Origin: Azolla caroliniana
Taxonomy: Eukaryota > Polypodiophyta
Assembly (NCBI GenBank): GCA_043228905.1
Contig: JBHGNT010000015.1
Coordinates: 9,796,001 to 9,860,000, forward strand
DNA length: 64,000 bases
Direction: 5' to 3'
Under the pieces are notes generated by a model. It did no database searches and had not been told where the DNA came from. It saw nothing but the letters and a program-made list of their open reading frames with translations. This document shows positions 1-11,400 of this stretch, one piece after another. Both the position numbers and the translations under genes were made by a program. Within the stretch, counting starts at the first letter, position 1. Every line of letters begins with the position of its first letter.

Positions 1-332
1 GTTATTTGTTGAAAGTAATTTAATGGCTTTAACAAATTATTTTATGACTTAATGGTTTAATTGGTTTACTGACTTAATCGTTTGGTTAAGTTTGATTCTG
101 GTTTACGAGTAAATGGTTTGGTTCTGGAATTTTCAAATACAATTTGGATTAAATTATTCAATTTCACCTATTTTTTTAAATAGTTTGTTTGGCCTTCATT
201 ATGTATAAATGGAAGAAATTAAACCGAAACCAAACCAAGCCCATGGCTATTGGGAGTCAACCTTTTTTCCACAATAACTAGATTCTTTCTCATTTAATGA
301 GGTTAAAAGCATTGACGGCAAATGGATTTCTA
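1..332. other. AT-rich flank with GGTTT/AAACC MITE-like tract
   Basis: No gene seen. Bases 1-240 repeat GGTTTAATTGGTTT-like words on the left and AAACCGAAACCAAACC on the right, the same style as the hAT-like MITEs near 23.1, 27.0 and 35.2 kb. The ends are not clear and the left one may lie outside the window, so this is a weak MITE candidate. Confidence 0.4.
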
Positions 333-337
333 GGTAT

Positions 338-752
338 TGTCATGATGACACTCACATATGATTTGGGTTTACAAGGATTCAAACCCACAACCTTGTTATA
401 TACGTGTCAAATTCTTAGCCATTGTAATACATTTATATGTATAAAAAATTTATAAACTATATAGAATATTATAAAGTATTCTAGAATACTCTATGTTCTA
501 GAATATTCTAGAGTGCTCTATGGTCTAGAATGTTCTAGAATATTCTAGCACTCTTTATTCTAGAACTTTCTAGAATACCCTATTAGGACTTATAAATATG
601 CATCTAATAATCAAGGATGAACCAATTTGGTTCAACGCCATTCTAGAGCTCCCTTGTTGTTTACTCATTGTAATCCATCTTATAGTGCAATATATTATCG
701 TTACAATACTCTCTCTCTTTCTCTCTCTCTTTCTCTACCTTTCTCTGTCTTG

Positions 753-790
<38 letters not shown>

Positions 791-809
791 CTCCCTCTTA
801 GTTTTGACA
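338..809 (+). repeat. Gypsy-1 5' LTR
   Basis: 472 bp, TG...CA, nearly collinear with 6222-6700. It contains a run of TCTAGAATATTCTAGA-type palindromic words (480-580), a TATAAATA box near 591-598 and a long CT microsatellite (711-790). No clear tRNA primer site follows the LTR. Confidence 0.88.
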
Positions 810-898
810 GTTTGAACCAAATTTTTCTTTCCTTATTTCTTTCTCTTCCAAGAACCTTAATAAGTTTCCTTCTTTCTTTTCCTCTTCGCTCGTAAGTT

Positions 899-1950
899 AT
901 GGAGTCTATGAGCAAACAAGAATATATGCGTGTCCTTTCTGAGCTCGACATGCTCACGAATAAATTTGTCGCACTAGAGCAAGAAAATCAAAGGCTACTC
1001 GGGGACCTACAACACGTGAGTACTGAGAAAGCGCAACAATATGAAGAGTTATCACAATGGGTTCGCCACTCGAGGCTACTATATTATCATGACGAGAACA
1101 AGTGTCAGGGGTTCAAAACTACCCCAAAGAACCAAAGATTAGCCTCCCTGCTAAGTATGATGGTACGAGGTCTCCATTTTGAGGCTTTTTGAATCAAGTG
1201 CGTTTGGTTATTCAGTTACATTCCAATCAATACCCTACGGAAGCTGCTCATGTGGGATTAGGAGGAACCTTGCAAAGCGATACAGCACTACCATGGTTTG
1301 CATCACTCCTCGAGAAGAAATCACAGTTGTTGGAGGATTTTGAGGCGTTTGTTAAGGAGTTTCAAGCTAACTTCCGAGACACTGACAACACTAGGACGGC
1401 AATAAACAAGATTCGAAGGCTCGGACAAGGAGATCATCCTGTGTCAGCTTACGCAGCCGATTTCCGTCTCTTGGCATGCGAGATCCCTTGGGATAAGGCG
1501 GCTCTAATGGATCAATTCCATCAAGGTTTGTGTAATGATGTCAAAGATCTTCTTCTTACTTTCCATGAAGATCCGAAGTCTCTTACAAAGGAAATTAGTC
1601 AAGTTTTGCGATGTGATAATCGCCTATTTGAGGGATGTTCAAAGCGCCAACAAATGCTACACCGCCAACAGGAACAAACCTATGCTTCTGTAGTCACAAC
1701 GCCTCCACAAGTTTCTAGACCCATCACGAGGGATGACCCAACTCCAATCAAAATAGAGTCAACACAACGTCAACACAACGTCGGGGGCCCTTATTGGATC
1801 CTGAGAAGCAACAATGTCGAGCACGCCACTTATGTCTATATTGGGGGTTCCGAGACATAGTCGTGAATTGTCCACATAAACATAGACGTCAAGTATTATT
1901 ACTTCAAGTGCACAAGACAACCCTACTTCAAGTTCCATTATTACTTTGAA
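899..1950 (+). pseudogene. Gypsy-1 gag (broken)
   Basis: The capsid-type gag domain (Retrotrans_gag) is recognisable, including FEAFVKEFQANF and the RLGQGDHPVSAYAADFRLLA stretch that is typical of plant chromovirus gag. The ATG at 899 opens the frame. A frameshift near 1190 moves it to the next frame, which stops at 1860. The nucleocapsid zinc knuckle (about 1814-1890) is out of frame and damaged: the second cysteine is tryptophan and the histidine is aspartate. Gag forms the cytoplasmic particle in live elements; this copy cannot. Confidence 0.85.
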
Positions 1951-2058
1951 TAACATAAGTAAGCCTAATAGTCCATGCCATGAGAATAGATTCAATGTCT
2001 TGAGCCACTTAGAGGATGTGTTAAACGAGTAAGTCTGGCGAAAATAGGAGCCATTTGG

Positions 2059-2640
2059 TTGGAACATCCTAGATATGTAGAGTTAGTTCCTAGTCGTGGT
2101 TCCATTTCATCAAATCAAGTTAGTCGAGTTTTCTCTGCACATGTTGAGATTAGCACATCTACATGTCATCAAGTCCTAGCATCTACCCTCCTAGATTCTA
2201 GAGCCAACTCTTGTTTCATGGATCGTGAGTTTGCATTAACACAAAACATCCTGTTGAATAAGCACCCGAACCCAGTAGCCGTAGAAGTCATTGATGGCCG
2301 TCCCATAGCATTGGGTGATATAGTCAAAGAGTCTAAGCCAATTCCTGTAGTTCTTGGTGATTTGGCAAGCATAATCTCTTTCAACATTAATCGTAGTCTA
2401 GAACACCCATTAGTTCTAGGTCTCCCTTGGTTTGAACTACATAACCCGAAGATTGATTGGATGAAAAGAACAATTGAGGAGTCCCAAGGAAAAAGAACTA
2501 CACTTGCATCCCTCAACACTCCGATCTTTGATGTTGGATTCCATAAGTTATCAACCATCTCTCTCCATCAGTTACGTGAGGAAGGGGGGAATGAGGACAT
2601 GTTTGTATTTGCAATCGTAGCCCATCACCCGTCTTACTAG
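2059..2640 (+). pseudogene. Gypsy-1 aspartic protease domain
   Basis: A 193-residue open frame of the retroviral-type protease family (RVP_2) found between gag and reverse transcriptase. The catalytic region reads LLDSRANSCF where the family has D-S/T-G-A, so the active-site glycine is arginine and activity is unlikely. The downstream VLGLPWFELHNPKIDW block is the usual C-terminal signature. The frame ends at 2640 before the reverse transcriptase, which continues with stops. Confidence 0.85.
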
Positions 2641-3443
2641 AGCCGGACATCCAATTACCAAAAAAATACAAAGAGTTCTCAGACGTCTTTGATAAGGTGA
2701 AGGCAAATACACTGCTAGAGCATAGGCCATATGATTGCCCTATTGACTTACAACCAAGGAAAGAACTGTCATGGGGGCCAATTTATAATCTCTAACTTGT
2801 TGAGCTAGAGACTTTGCAGGAATATACCGAAGAGAACCTGGTAAACGGATTCATCTGGCGCTCTAGATCCCTTGGTGCTGCACCTATCTTCTTTGTTAAG
2901 AAGAAAAACGGGTCTCTTCGGCTGGTCGTGGATTATTGAGGGCTAAACAAAGTGACTATCCGGAATAGATATGCTCTACCATTGATCTCAAACCTTTTAG
3001 AATGTCTCAGTGGAGCAAACTATTTCACAAAATTTGAACTTCGTGATGCATATAATCTAGTTCGGATTCGTCCAGGGGATGAATGGAAGACTGCTTTTCG
3101 CACTCGCTATGGACATTTCGAGTATACCGTGATGCCATTCGGTCTCACAAATGCACCTACAGTTTACTTGATATTTTTCGAGATTTTCTTGATATCTTCA
3201 TTATAGTTTACTTGGACGACATTTTGATCTACTCGAAGACTGAAGAGGAGAATGATAAACATGTTCGTCAGGCATTAAGTCGACTATGAGAATATGGTCT
3301 CTACGCAAAATTAGAAAAGTGTAATTTCAGCGAGAATCAAGTGGAGTTTTTGGGGTATGTTGTATCGTCGGCTGGTATCTCTATGGACCCAATGAAGGTT
3401 CAAACAATTTTAGATTGGCAAATGCCCCTTTTAGTGCGTGACG
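2641..3443 (+). pseudogene. Gypsy-1 reverse transcriptase, 5' part
   Basis: RVT_1-type polymerase. Visible blocks are the N-terminal [44 protein letters not shown] (catalytic aspartate replaced by glutamate) and [10 protein letters not shown] (YLDD motif kept). Stops at about 2793 and 2938, and frame changes near 3190 and 3289, break it. The domain is cut at 3443 by a solo LTR and resumes at about 4029 with the VQCFLGFANFY block. Confidence 0.88.
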
Positions 3444-4023
3444 TGTTGGGAATATGTCCCTCCAGTGGGAGGAGCCGACTGTTCGGTGAGAGCCGACAGT
3501 CGAAGGCACGGAGTAGTCGACTGTTCGGAGAGAGTCGACAGTCGAAGAGTCGAGAGCAGAGAGTCAACTGACTAAGCGTTGATCATTATTTTTATTGTTA
3601 CAATAATAGTAGTAGTAGTAATGTGTAGTAGGGGCTACATTTGTAATTAGCCTATATGATGTATTAGTATAAATGCATCTAGGGCAAACTCTATTGTATA
3701 GAACTACAGAGAAGGGACAAAGTGAGTAGAACTGTGTGATTCTTTGTTTCGAGTGAGAACGTAGAGAGTAATAGTGTGAGTGGCGCAATAGCTATGCGTG
3801 CAACAGCAGACGCCAAGAGCCCTAAGTGGCTAATACACTCGATATCAGATTGTTGTAACCTCCTCTGTTGTAGATCCATTGTATACTGAAGCTCTGTTCT
3901 CCCGTGGTTTTTCACCCGCTTTAGGGTTTCCACATAAAACCGGTGCATACTTTTTCTGTGTTCCCGAACTGTGTATTTTCAATGCATTCCTTTTTTTATG
4001 GATTGACGATTCGTTTCTCAACA
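3444..4023 (+). repeat. Solo copia LTR inserted in Gypsy-1 RT
   Basis: Begins TGTTGGGAATATG and ends TTTCTCAACA, giving matching TGTTG/CAACA inverted ends. It is flanked by TGACG (3439-3443) and TGATG (4024-4028), target copies differing at one base. Removing the LTR and one target copy restores the gypsy reading register at the junction. No internal region is present. The same LTR family recurs at 34848, 55240, 57962 (minus) and the right edge (minus). Near 3470-3560 it carries repeated CGACTGTTCGG / CGACAGTCGAAG words. Confidence 0.9.
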
Positions 4024-4028
4024 TGATG

Positions 4029-4840
4029 TACAATGTTTTCTCGGGTTTGCAAATTTTTATCAGAAATTCATTAAAAATTATTGCAAGGTCGTGCTTCCGC
4101 TCACTCGACTCACACACAAAAATCAACCATTCATATGGAGTTCAGAGGCAACCGAGGCATTCGAAAGTTTAAAACAAGCATTTACAACAGCACCTATTTT
4201 GGCACATGTCGATCCCAAAAAACGTTTCATCCTTGAAGTTGATGTGTCGGAGTTTGCATTAGGAAGTGTTCTATCGCAGACTAGAGATGACGAGCGAGCA
4301 TCTACATCCTATTGTTTTTCATTCCCGAAAATTTGAAGTTGCAGAGATTAACTACGAGATCCATGACAAAGAGCTTCTGGCAATTGTGGATTCCTTTCAA
4401 CAATGGCCACATTTTTTGGAAGGTTCTTCTCAGCAGATCATTGTCTACAATGATCACAAGAACCTGACATATTTCCAAAATGCTCGAGTCTTAAGTCGAC
4501 GACAAGCTCGTTGGGCGCAATTTTTGACTCACTTTGATTGCGTAATCATATATCGCCTAGGGATGCATCAAGGAAAAGCGAATGCTCTTTCTCGACGCTC
4601 TTATATGGAACTTTGTCCAGGAGAACTAGCTTTTGAGCATAAAAAACAAATCCTTTTGGGTCCTAATCGCTTACGATTAATGGCAATTAATTCCATAACC
4701 ACACCTGGGGATTCCACTCTTCTTGATTCCATTCGAGATCATATGGTTACTTATTGCTTCGCGAAAGATGTTTTGGATCATATCATCCCGGATCGTGCTT
4801 CTTGCTTGCAGTAGCAAAACCCCCGTACTGACTATAGTTA
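4029..4840 (+). pseudogene. Gypsy-1 RT tail and RNase H
   Basis: Resumes the connection region after the solo LTR, then shows the RNase H-like domain (RT_RNaseH): FILEVDVSEFALGSVLSQ, INYEIHDKELLAIVDSF and the YNDHKNLTYFQ block, ending with GKANALSRR. A frameshift near 4290 separates the first and second halves. The catalytic aspartate of the EVD block is present. In a live element this degrades the RNA strand during cDNA synthesis. Confidence 0.86.
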
Positions 4841-5830
4841 GTTCGATTAGCATGGTGGTTTTTTGTTTCGACAAAACCTACTGTATGTTCTTGATGGTCC
4901 CCCACGCTTGCAAGTCTTACAACATTGCCATGACACACCAATGGCTGGACATTTTGGAGTCGCCAAAACTCTAGGATTAGTTTCTCAGAGATATTGGTGG
5001 CTTCAACTTCGTCATTTTGTGGAGGAGTATGTCCGTAGTTGCGATACATGTTGTCAATCAAAGAGTCATCAACACCGATCATATGGTTTACTACAACCAC
5101 TTCCAATTCCTGAAAATCCTTGGAAGTCTATATCCTTGGATCTCATTACCAACCTCCCAGTTTCGAGGGGTTTCGATACCATTCTGACTGTGGTCCATCG
5201 ACTTACCAAGGTGGCACATTTCTTGCCATGTACAATGTCTATATTACTAGTCAAGAGACAGTCGATCTAGTTATTCGAGAGGTATTCAAGCATCATGGTC
5301 TTCCATTCGATATTATTAGTGATCGAGGTCCACAATTCATCTCAAAGTTCTGGAAGCACATGTTAAAACTTCTCTAAGCTTCAACTAAGCTTTCTTCGGG
5401 CTATCATCCAGAGACTAATGGCCAAACCGAGCGTACCAACCAGACTTTAGAGCAATATCTTCGTTGTTTCATGAACTATCAACAAGATGATTGGGTTGAT
5501 TTCCTGCACTTGGCTGAATTCGCTTATAACAACTCGGTCCATTCTTCGCAAATACGAGTTCTCATCCTCGTTGGATGATGACTAAACACCATGGAGTTCC
5601 TATCAACCCTACTACTATGGATCGCATCTCAGTTGTCTCCAAGAAATTCATGCTACCATTCTCCACAATTTGCGTGATGCTCAAAGTACACATACCAGAG
5701 GATTGCGGACCGTCATCGCCTAGACTCCTCAAAAACGTTTCATGTCGGGGATCGTGTATAGCTTCTACAACACAACATCAAGATCACTAGGCCTTGCGGT
5801 AAATTAGATTATCAACGCTTTGGCCTATAC
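4841..5830 (+). pseudogene. Gypsy-1 integrase
   Basis: The N-terminal HHCC zinc finger is visible (HDTPMAGHFGVAKT ... YVRSCDTCCQSK). The DDE core follows with SLDLITNLPVSRGFDTILTV, IISDRGPQFISKFW and [20 protein letters not shown], so the three acidic positions can be recognised although in several frames. Frame changes near 5240, 5377 and 5560 break it. Confidence 0.87.
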
Positions 5831-6190
5831 GAGATCACTGGTAAGATAAGCAATGTTGCATTTCGTTTTGGCCTCCCTCCTCACATGCATCTTCACCCAG
5901 TGTTTCATGTCTTCCTTCTCGAACCTTACACCACAAGTTCAATTCTGGGTCGTCTTAAGACTCCCCCATCACTTGTGGAGTTTTTGGAATGACTGGAATT
6001 TGAGGCTGCTACCATTCTTGATTCCAAGATCATATGCAACAAGTTGTATTACTTGGTCGATTGGTTAGGCTATACACCGAATGATTGAACTTGGGAACCT
6101 ACAACAAATCTTGTCAACGTTGCGGACATGGTCACTGAATTTCATCGACAATATCCTCGTAAGCCAAGTCCTAGTACAACCCATGCGACC
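5831..6190 (+). pseudogene. Gypsy-1 integrase C-terminus with chromodomain
   Basis: After the HPVFHV motif typical of plant gypsy integrase tails, bases about 5996-6160 encode a chromodomain-like fold: YYLVDWLGYTPND, an in-frame TGA, then TWEPTTNL. The tryptophan-rich spacing is that of chromoviruses, where this module directs integration to particular chromatin. This places Gypsy-1 among chromoviruses. Confidence 0.82.
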
Positions 6191-6207
6191 CGTGATACAT
6201 GTTGTTG

Positions 6208-6221
6208 AAGAAGGGGGATAG
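6208..6221 (+). other. Gypsy-1 polypurine tract
   Basis: AAGAAGGGGGATAG lies directly before the TG of the 3' LTR, as expected for the plus-strand primer site. Confidence 0.75.
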
Positions 6222-6700
6222 TGTCATGATGACACTCACATATGATTTGGGTTTACAAGGATTCAAACGCACAACCTTGTTATATACTTGTCGAATTCTT
6301 GGCCATTGTAATGATACATTTATATGTATAAAGAATTTATAAACTATATAGAATATTATAAAGTATTCTAGAATACTCTATGGTCTAGAATGTTCTAGAA
6401 TATTCTAGAGTGCTCTATGGTCTAGAATGTTCTAGATTATTCTAGCATACTCTTTATTCTAGGAATTTCTAGAATACCCTATTAGGACTTATAAATATGC
6501 ATCTAATAATCAAGGATGAACCAATTTGGTTCAACGCCATTCTAGAGCTCCCTTGTTGTTTACTTATTGTAATCCATCTTATAATGCAATCTATTATATT
6601 TACAATACTCTCTCTTTCTCACTCTCTCTCTCTCTACCACTCTCTATCTTGACAATACTCTCTCTCTCTCTCTCTCTCTACCTCCCTCTCAGTCTTGACA
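6222..6700 (+). repeat. Gypsy-1 3' LTR
   Basis: 479 bp, TG...CA, collinear with 338-809 including the TATAAATATG box and the CT microsatellite. Scattered substitutions and small indels separate the two LTRs, so the insertion is not very recent. Confidence 0.9.
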
Positions 6701-6705
6701 GTTAT

Positions 6706-8389
6706 ATCTAAATCAACTTCTTCCAATTCACTAAAAGTCGATAACCACGTTGTCACAAAGATATGCATGTGTGGGAAATGTGAATGGGACAAGAACATGA
6801 TCTACAATACAACACTCTAATGCAAGTTTAAAGTAAAATGGCATTGAATACCATAAGAATATTACAACCTCCACTTAGAAAAAAAACTAATAACTATAAC
6901 ATCCGATAAAAACATGATAATCTACAATCCCAATACTTATAACTTTCTATGAAGTCGATTTTTCCTCGTAGGAAAAGACCGTGACAAATACATTGGATGC
7001 AAAGGTATAGAAGAATAAAGCACAATATAAAAGGTTCAAGAGTTAAAAGATAATGAAATTGAAGAGATAAAAAGTAGAAAAGGCAAGAAAAAAGAAAAGG
7101 AAGAAAAACGCAAGAAATTAAGCAAAAAAAGCAAGGTAGAGAAAAAAGCTCACAACTTCTTCATCTCTTATCCAAATTTCAAAAAAAAAGATTCGTAAGA
7201 AAGCTGACAAAGAGAGCTTTCATATATGACAAATTTGGATGACAAACCAAAAATAATGATATGAAAAGCACACCACACAAACTCGAGGATATGTAAAAGA
7301 AAAGAAAAGAAAAGAAAAAAGCAAGAATATCACAACTAAAAACCTATAAATATGAAGGTATTATTAGCAATTGGGAAGAGGAAGGAAAGATAGAAGATCT
7401 ACAAGAGACAAAAGGAAGAATAGAAGATCTACAAGAAGAAGTGAGGAAGAAGTGAGAAAGAAGAAGAAGATTAGAAGAAGTGAGAAGACAATTAGTAGAA
7501 GAAAGAGAGAAGACGGAAAGACTATTTTAGTAATAGTATATTGAAGTAGTTATTTGGGGTTGTTACTCTTGGAGTCTAAGAGGATTGTATTCTTTTCTTA
7601 ATAGTATATTGAAGTATGCTTTTCTCTTCCTCTTCTCTTCTCTATCATTTTTCTCTCCTCATCACTTTCCATCAGAAATCCAAAAATAACCAAAGATGGA
7701 GAAGCGAATGACTGCAACTCTGAAACACTAGATTCTTGCTAAAGGGCCTATATGAACCTACAAGCCAGCAAGTTTCATAACCTAATACTCTTAGCTTCGC
7801 AATTGATACATTTCACGTAATGTTAGGTAGAGGTTCGGTCAATGATCTCAACAAGAATCTTCCACATTACCTTGACCTTTCTAGAGGACAATCCACTATC
7901 ATTCAATTGGGCTATAAATCACAGCTCATTAAGTTTGGACAATTGTTGTCAAATTCATGCATCAACCTTGACGACTGAATTAGCTTCTCATGGTGACCAG
8001 GATGGAGAGCCAATGGTTGCAGCTGTGAACTTTCTCTGGCTGAACTCCAGGCTCCATTAATCTCAATTCGAAAAGTAAATAATTGTACACCAATCCACTC
8101 ATGACATTAAAAAAGGAGCATATCAATGCAAACAACTAATGTAAATCCAAGCATAACATGCATGTCCTGAGTAGCATGTCCACTTTACAAAATACTACTA
8201 GTTGCCCGAGGCTTAACTAGCCTTGCACTATGTTTTCCCACTAGGAGTGAACCACAATTAGCAAAAGGATCAAACATTCAATGTACAATTATTCCATGCA
8301 AACATATCCAATATTAATCTCCATTCGGGACTTGAGGTACTGCTTTGTGTGCAAAAGCTGTAAATATATATGCTTCTCTCCAAGTAGCA
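6706..8389. other. Gene-free flank with purine-rich tract
   Basis: No coding or element signature recognised. 7020-7520 is strongly purine-rich on the plus strand (AAGAAAAG, GAAGAAG words). 7530-7610 repeats AATAGTATATTGAAGTA twice. The right part should contain the 3' UTR of the phosphatase gene, which is transcribed leftwards from 8390. Confidence 0.6.
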
Positions 8390-8460
8390 CTAAGAAACTC
8401 CTAGTATGTCTAAAGCAGATTTGTGAATTCTGCTATCTCCTGCAGCAATAACATCAGTGC
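8390..8460 (-). CDS. HISN7: HISN7 exon 9 (stop)
   Basis: 71 nt after acceptor GTGATGCAG; codes [20 protein letters not shown] and ends VS-TAG at 8392-8390. The AAGD block is the normal C-terminal helix start of the family. Confidence 0.91.
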
Positions 8461-11400
8461 CTGCATCACAATACAGCCATTAGAACCTACCTGCCAAACA
8501 TAATTTGATGACAAGAAAACTGCCATGATGCAGGAAAATGAAATGCAAACCACTAATTTTCACCTTTAGTGCAATCATCATTGCAGGGACACCACCGTAG
8601 TGCTTCACCATTCCAGTCAGTTATCATGCCACCTGCCCCCTCCACTACAGGCACAAGTGCAAGTAGGTCATATGGCTGCAAATGGACAAAATACCAACAG
8701 AGCACAGTCAGCTTTTACAAATATACTGAAGACAAGACCTTTAGTCCAGATCCAATAACAAGGTCAACATGACCAGCTGCCAGAAGTCCATTCATTTTAA
8801 CAGTGTTTATACTGAAGTCAAGACCTTTAGTCCAGATTCAATAACAAGGTCAACATGACCAGCTGCCAGAAGTCCATACGCATAGCAGTCACAACCATAT
8901 AGTGGAACTTTGACCTATTAACAGGAAACACAATTTTCAGCTGCTAATAAATTTGGAATGGAAATTAAAAACAAATAATTAATAATTTTCCTTCAAACTA
9001 ATATTTTAAACCAAATCTACTGCTTATTGTCAAGACAGCAGATTTGGCTCTCATGATTGGTAAGAGTGGATACACCTCTTTTTCTCAGATTGTGAAACAA
9101 AGAATGAATGTTACATTGACGCCTTGAAACGATCATAATGTCCTCACTAAGATCAAATGGTATAATTTGAACTAGTCAGTGTGAGTAACAAAAGAAAAAT
9201 ATCTTCCTACTCTGGTTTTCTGAAGGTAAATTGTTTGAATGTAGTAGTGATACTAACACTCCAGTTTGATGCTTGATCATTCAGACTTGAACTGACAATA
9301 ATTGTTTGTGGAATACAGTGGTATAATCCATCTGTTGAGATTCCTCAGTGGTAGACATTGAGTGTGTGAGACATGTATAGTGAAGATTCTTTCCATCGGT
9401 AGCCTGTATATATACCTGCAGATGCACATTGTTGTGAAATCAAAGCCACTATTTTACCAGCACGACTGTGGATACTGCTGCCAGTGTAAATGATTCTAAA
9501 GTGTCACTTTGACTATAGACTATATGTTAATCTCCTCGTCACGACAACTTGCTCCATGTGTACAATGGATAGCAGTGATTAATAATTGTGTATGTTGTAT
9601 ATGTAGCAGCATATATATAATGATTAACAATGGAACAATTGGGGTTTTTATGTAGCCAAATATATAGAAGGAATTTGTGTGCATGCATAACTTCAGAAAG
9701 CTTACTCTGACCTGTTCTAAGAACGTTTATCAATTAGACAACATTTACGGTTCAAGTGTTCTAAATATAACTTAATCTAGGGTTTAGGGCTATGCATAGG
9801 CTAGCTGTTAAACGCTTATGCTTATGTGCAGCATTTACTGGAACATCTCATCTAGAGGGGGTATGCTGATTTACCACCTGTAAAATTGTAAATTTATCCT
9901 TGTTACTGTGGAAATGCCAGAAAAAACGGCACTTAATCTACTATGAACTTCTCCTCAAACAATCTCAGTATCACAGCAAAGCCCTGATTATCTCCAACCA
10001 CAACTTCCTAGCCATAAGTTTGAAAGGCTAATTTGGCTTCAGAGCTCAGGCTCTTCAGCCATTGGTCATTTGATTTGCAGTAGGCATCACTCAGCGTTTG
10101 GTCTTATTTTGCAAACCTCTGCATCACCCTCAATTTACTTCAAATCCTATAATTTTTATATTTGCTATATATAAAAAGATATATATGCTCTCTTATTTGA
10201 ATGTTTCTAGTCTGACGATAAATCTGCTGATCTACATTACAATTAGGTTTTGGAGGTTTTCAGCTCATAATTAAGTGTCCCAACAGCAATACAATGCAAT
10301 ACAAAAAGACATGTGATTCAGATCCTATGCATTCAAAGTTTCTTTTTTTAGTGACATAACAAGCTATGAAATTTGTTTCCTACCTTATCCCAAACACGTG
10401 AAAGATATATATGCTCTCTTATTTGAATGTTTCTGGTCTGAAGATAAATCTGGTGATCTACTGGTTACATTACAATTTCGTTTTGGGGGTTTTCAGCTTA
10501 CTTTTAAATTTCCTAACAGCAATACAATTCAATACAAAAAAAAAATTCTCAATAAGATCCTAATACATGAGACGTTTCATTTTTTGGTGGCACAACAGGC
10601 TGTGAAACATGTTTACTACCTTATCCCGAACACGTGAAAATGCTCTTTCAGCTTCACCAGAAAATAGATGTGGACTAGTTGTATACCTGCAAAAATAAAT
10701 TTCATGTTATTGAAAAATCGTACAACAGATGACTCAAGAGTAGTGTTTCACCTTTGATTTGGCCATGAAAGAGCATTCATTTTTAAATATGATTCTTCTT
10801 AATGAAAAGTTACTTGTAGCACAGAATCCGGCTTAACATATACAGCCAATAACTTGTAGTACAAACAAGTTGAAGAAAAATAATTCATCGGAGTAATATT
10901 CACAAATCCTTGATTCTCTGGGAAGCCACCTTTGCTCAACTCATAACTATGCAGCCCTTGGTACCAGTTCTGCTTGTTCTGAATCTTATTTTCAGCATGG
11001 AAACTTGCAGACTAACCTTCATATAGTACATACATAATCGGACAGATTTCCGCATTGATATGGGAACAGCCCTGATAGTGACCAAAGGCAGCTCCCAAAG
11101 CAAAGGTACTCCAGATTGGTGCTTTTATTATTAAAGCAGATGCCATGAAACAAAGAAAGGTTCAATCAAACGCCATGAATACAAGCACAGTTTTGCTGAT
11201 ACAATATAGCTTGAACTGTCCAAGGTTGGAGATGAACAAAGTGGAAAAGAATAGAATGATAAAAAATGATATCATTTTAAAATGGATAATGAAAGAAAGT
11301 GAACAGCACTGTATAATGTTGCTTGGAAGGAAGATGGCTCACTACATGGACCTGTTTCCATACTTGTCACACAATGGATTTATCATTTGGCACTCTTATA

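Larger units (their letters stand above)
333..6705 (+). mobile_element. Gypsy-1: complete but degenerate Ty3/gypsy chromovirus
   Basis: The order 5' LTR, gag, protease, reverse transcriptase, RNase H, integrase, chromodomain, polypurine tract, 3' LTR is that of a chromovirus. Left LTR 338-809 and right LTR 6222-6700 start with the same TGTCATGATGACA. The 5-bp target copies are GGTAT (333-337) and GTTAT (6701-6705), one mismatch. All coding domains carry stops or frameshifts, so the element cannot be autonomous. A solo copia LTR sits inside the reverse transcriptase. The clade within chromoviruses was not determined. Confidence 0.93.

Noticed and set aside
627-815. Leucine-serine repeat frame
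   Set aside because: CT microsatellite inside the Gypsy-1 5' LTR.
8724-8791. Outer copy of the exon 7 tail as an alternative exon
   Set aside because: It has a donor but no acceptor or exon start, so it cannot be spliced in as a separate exon.
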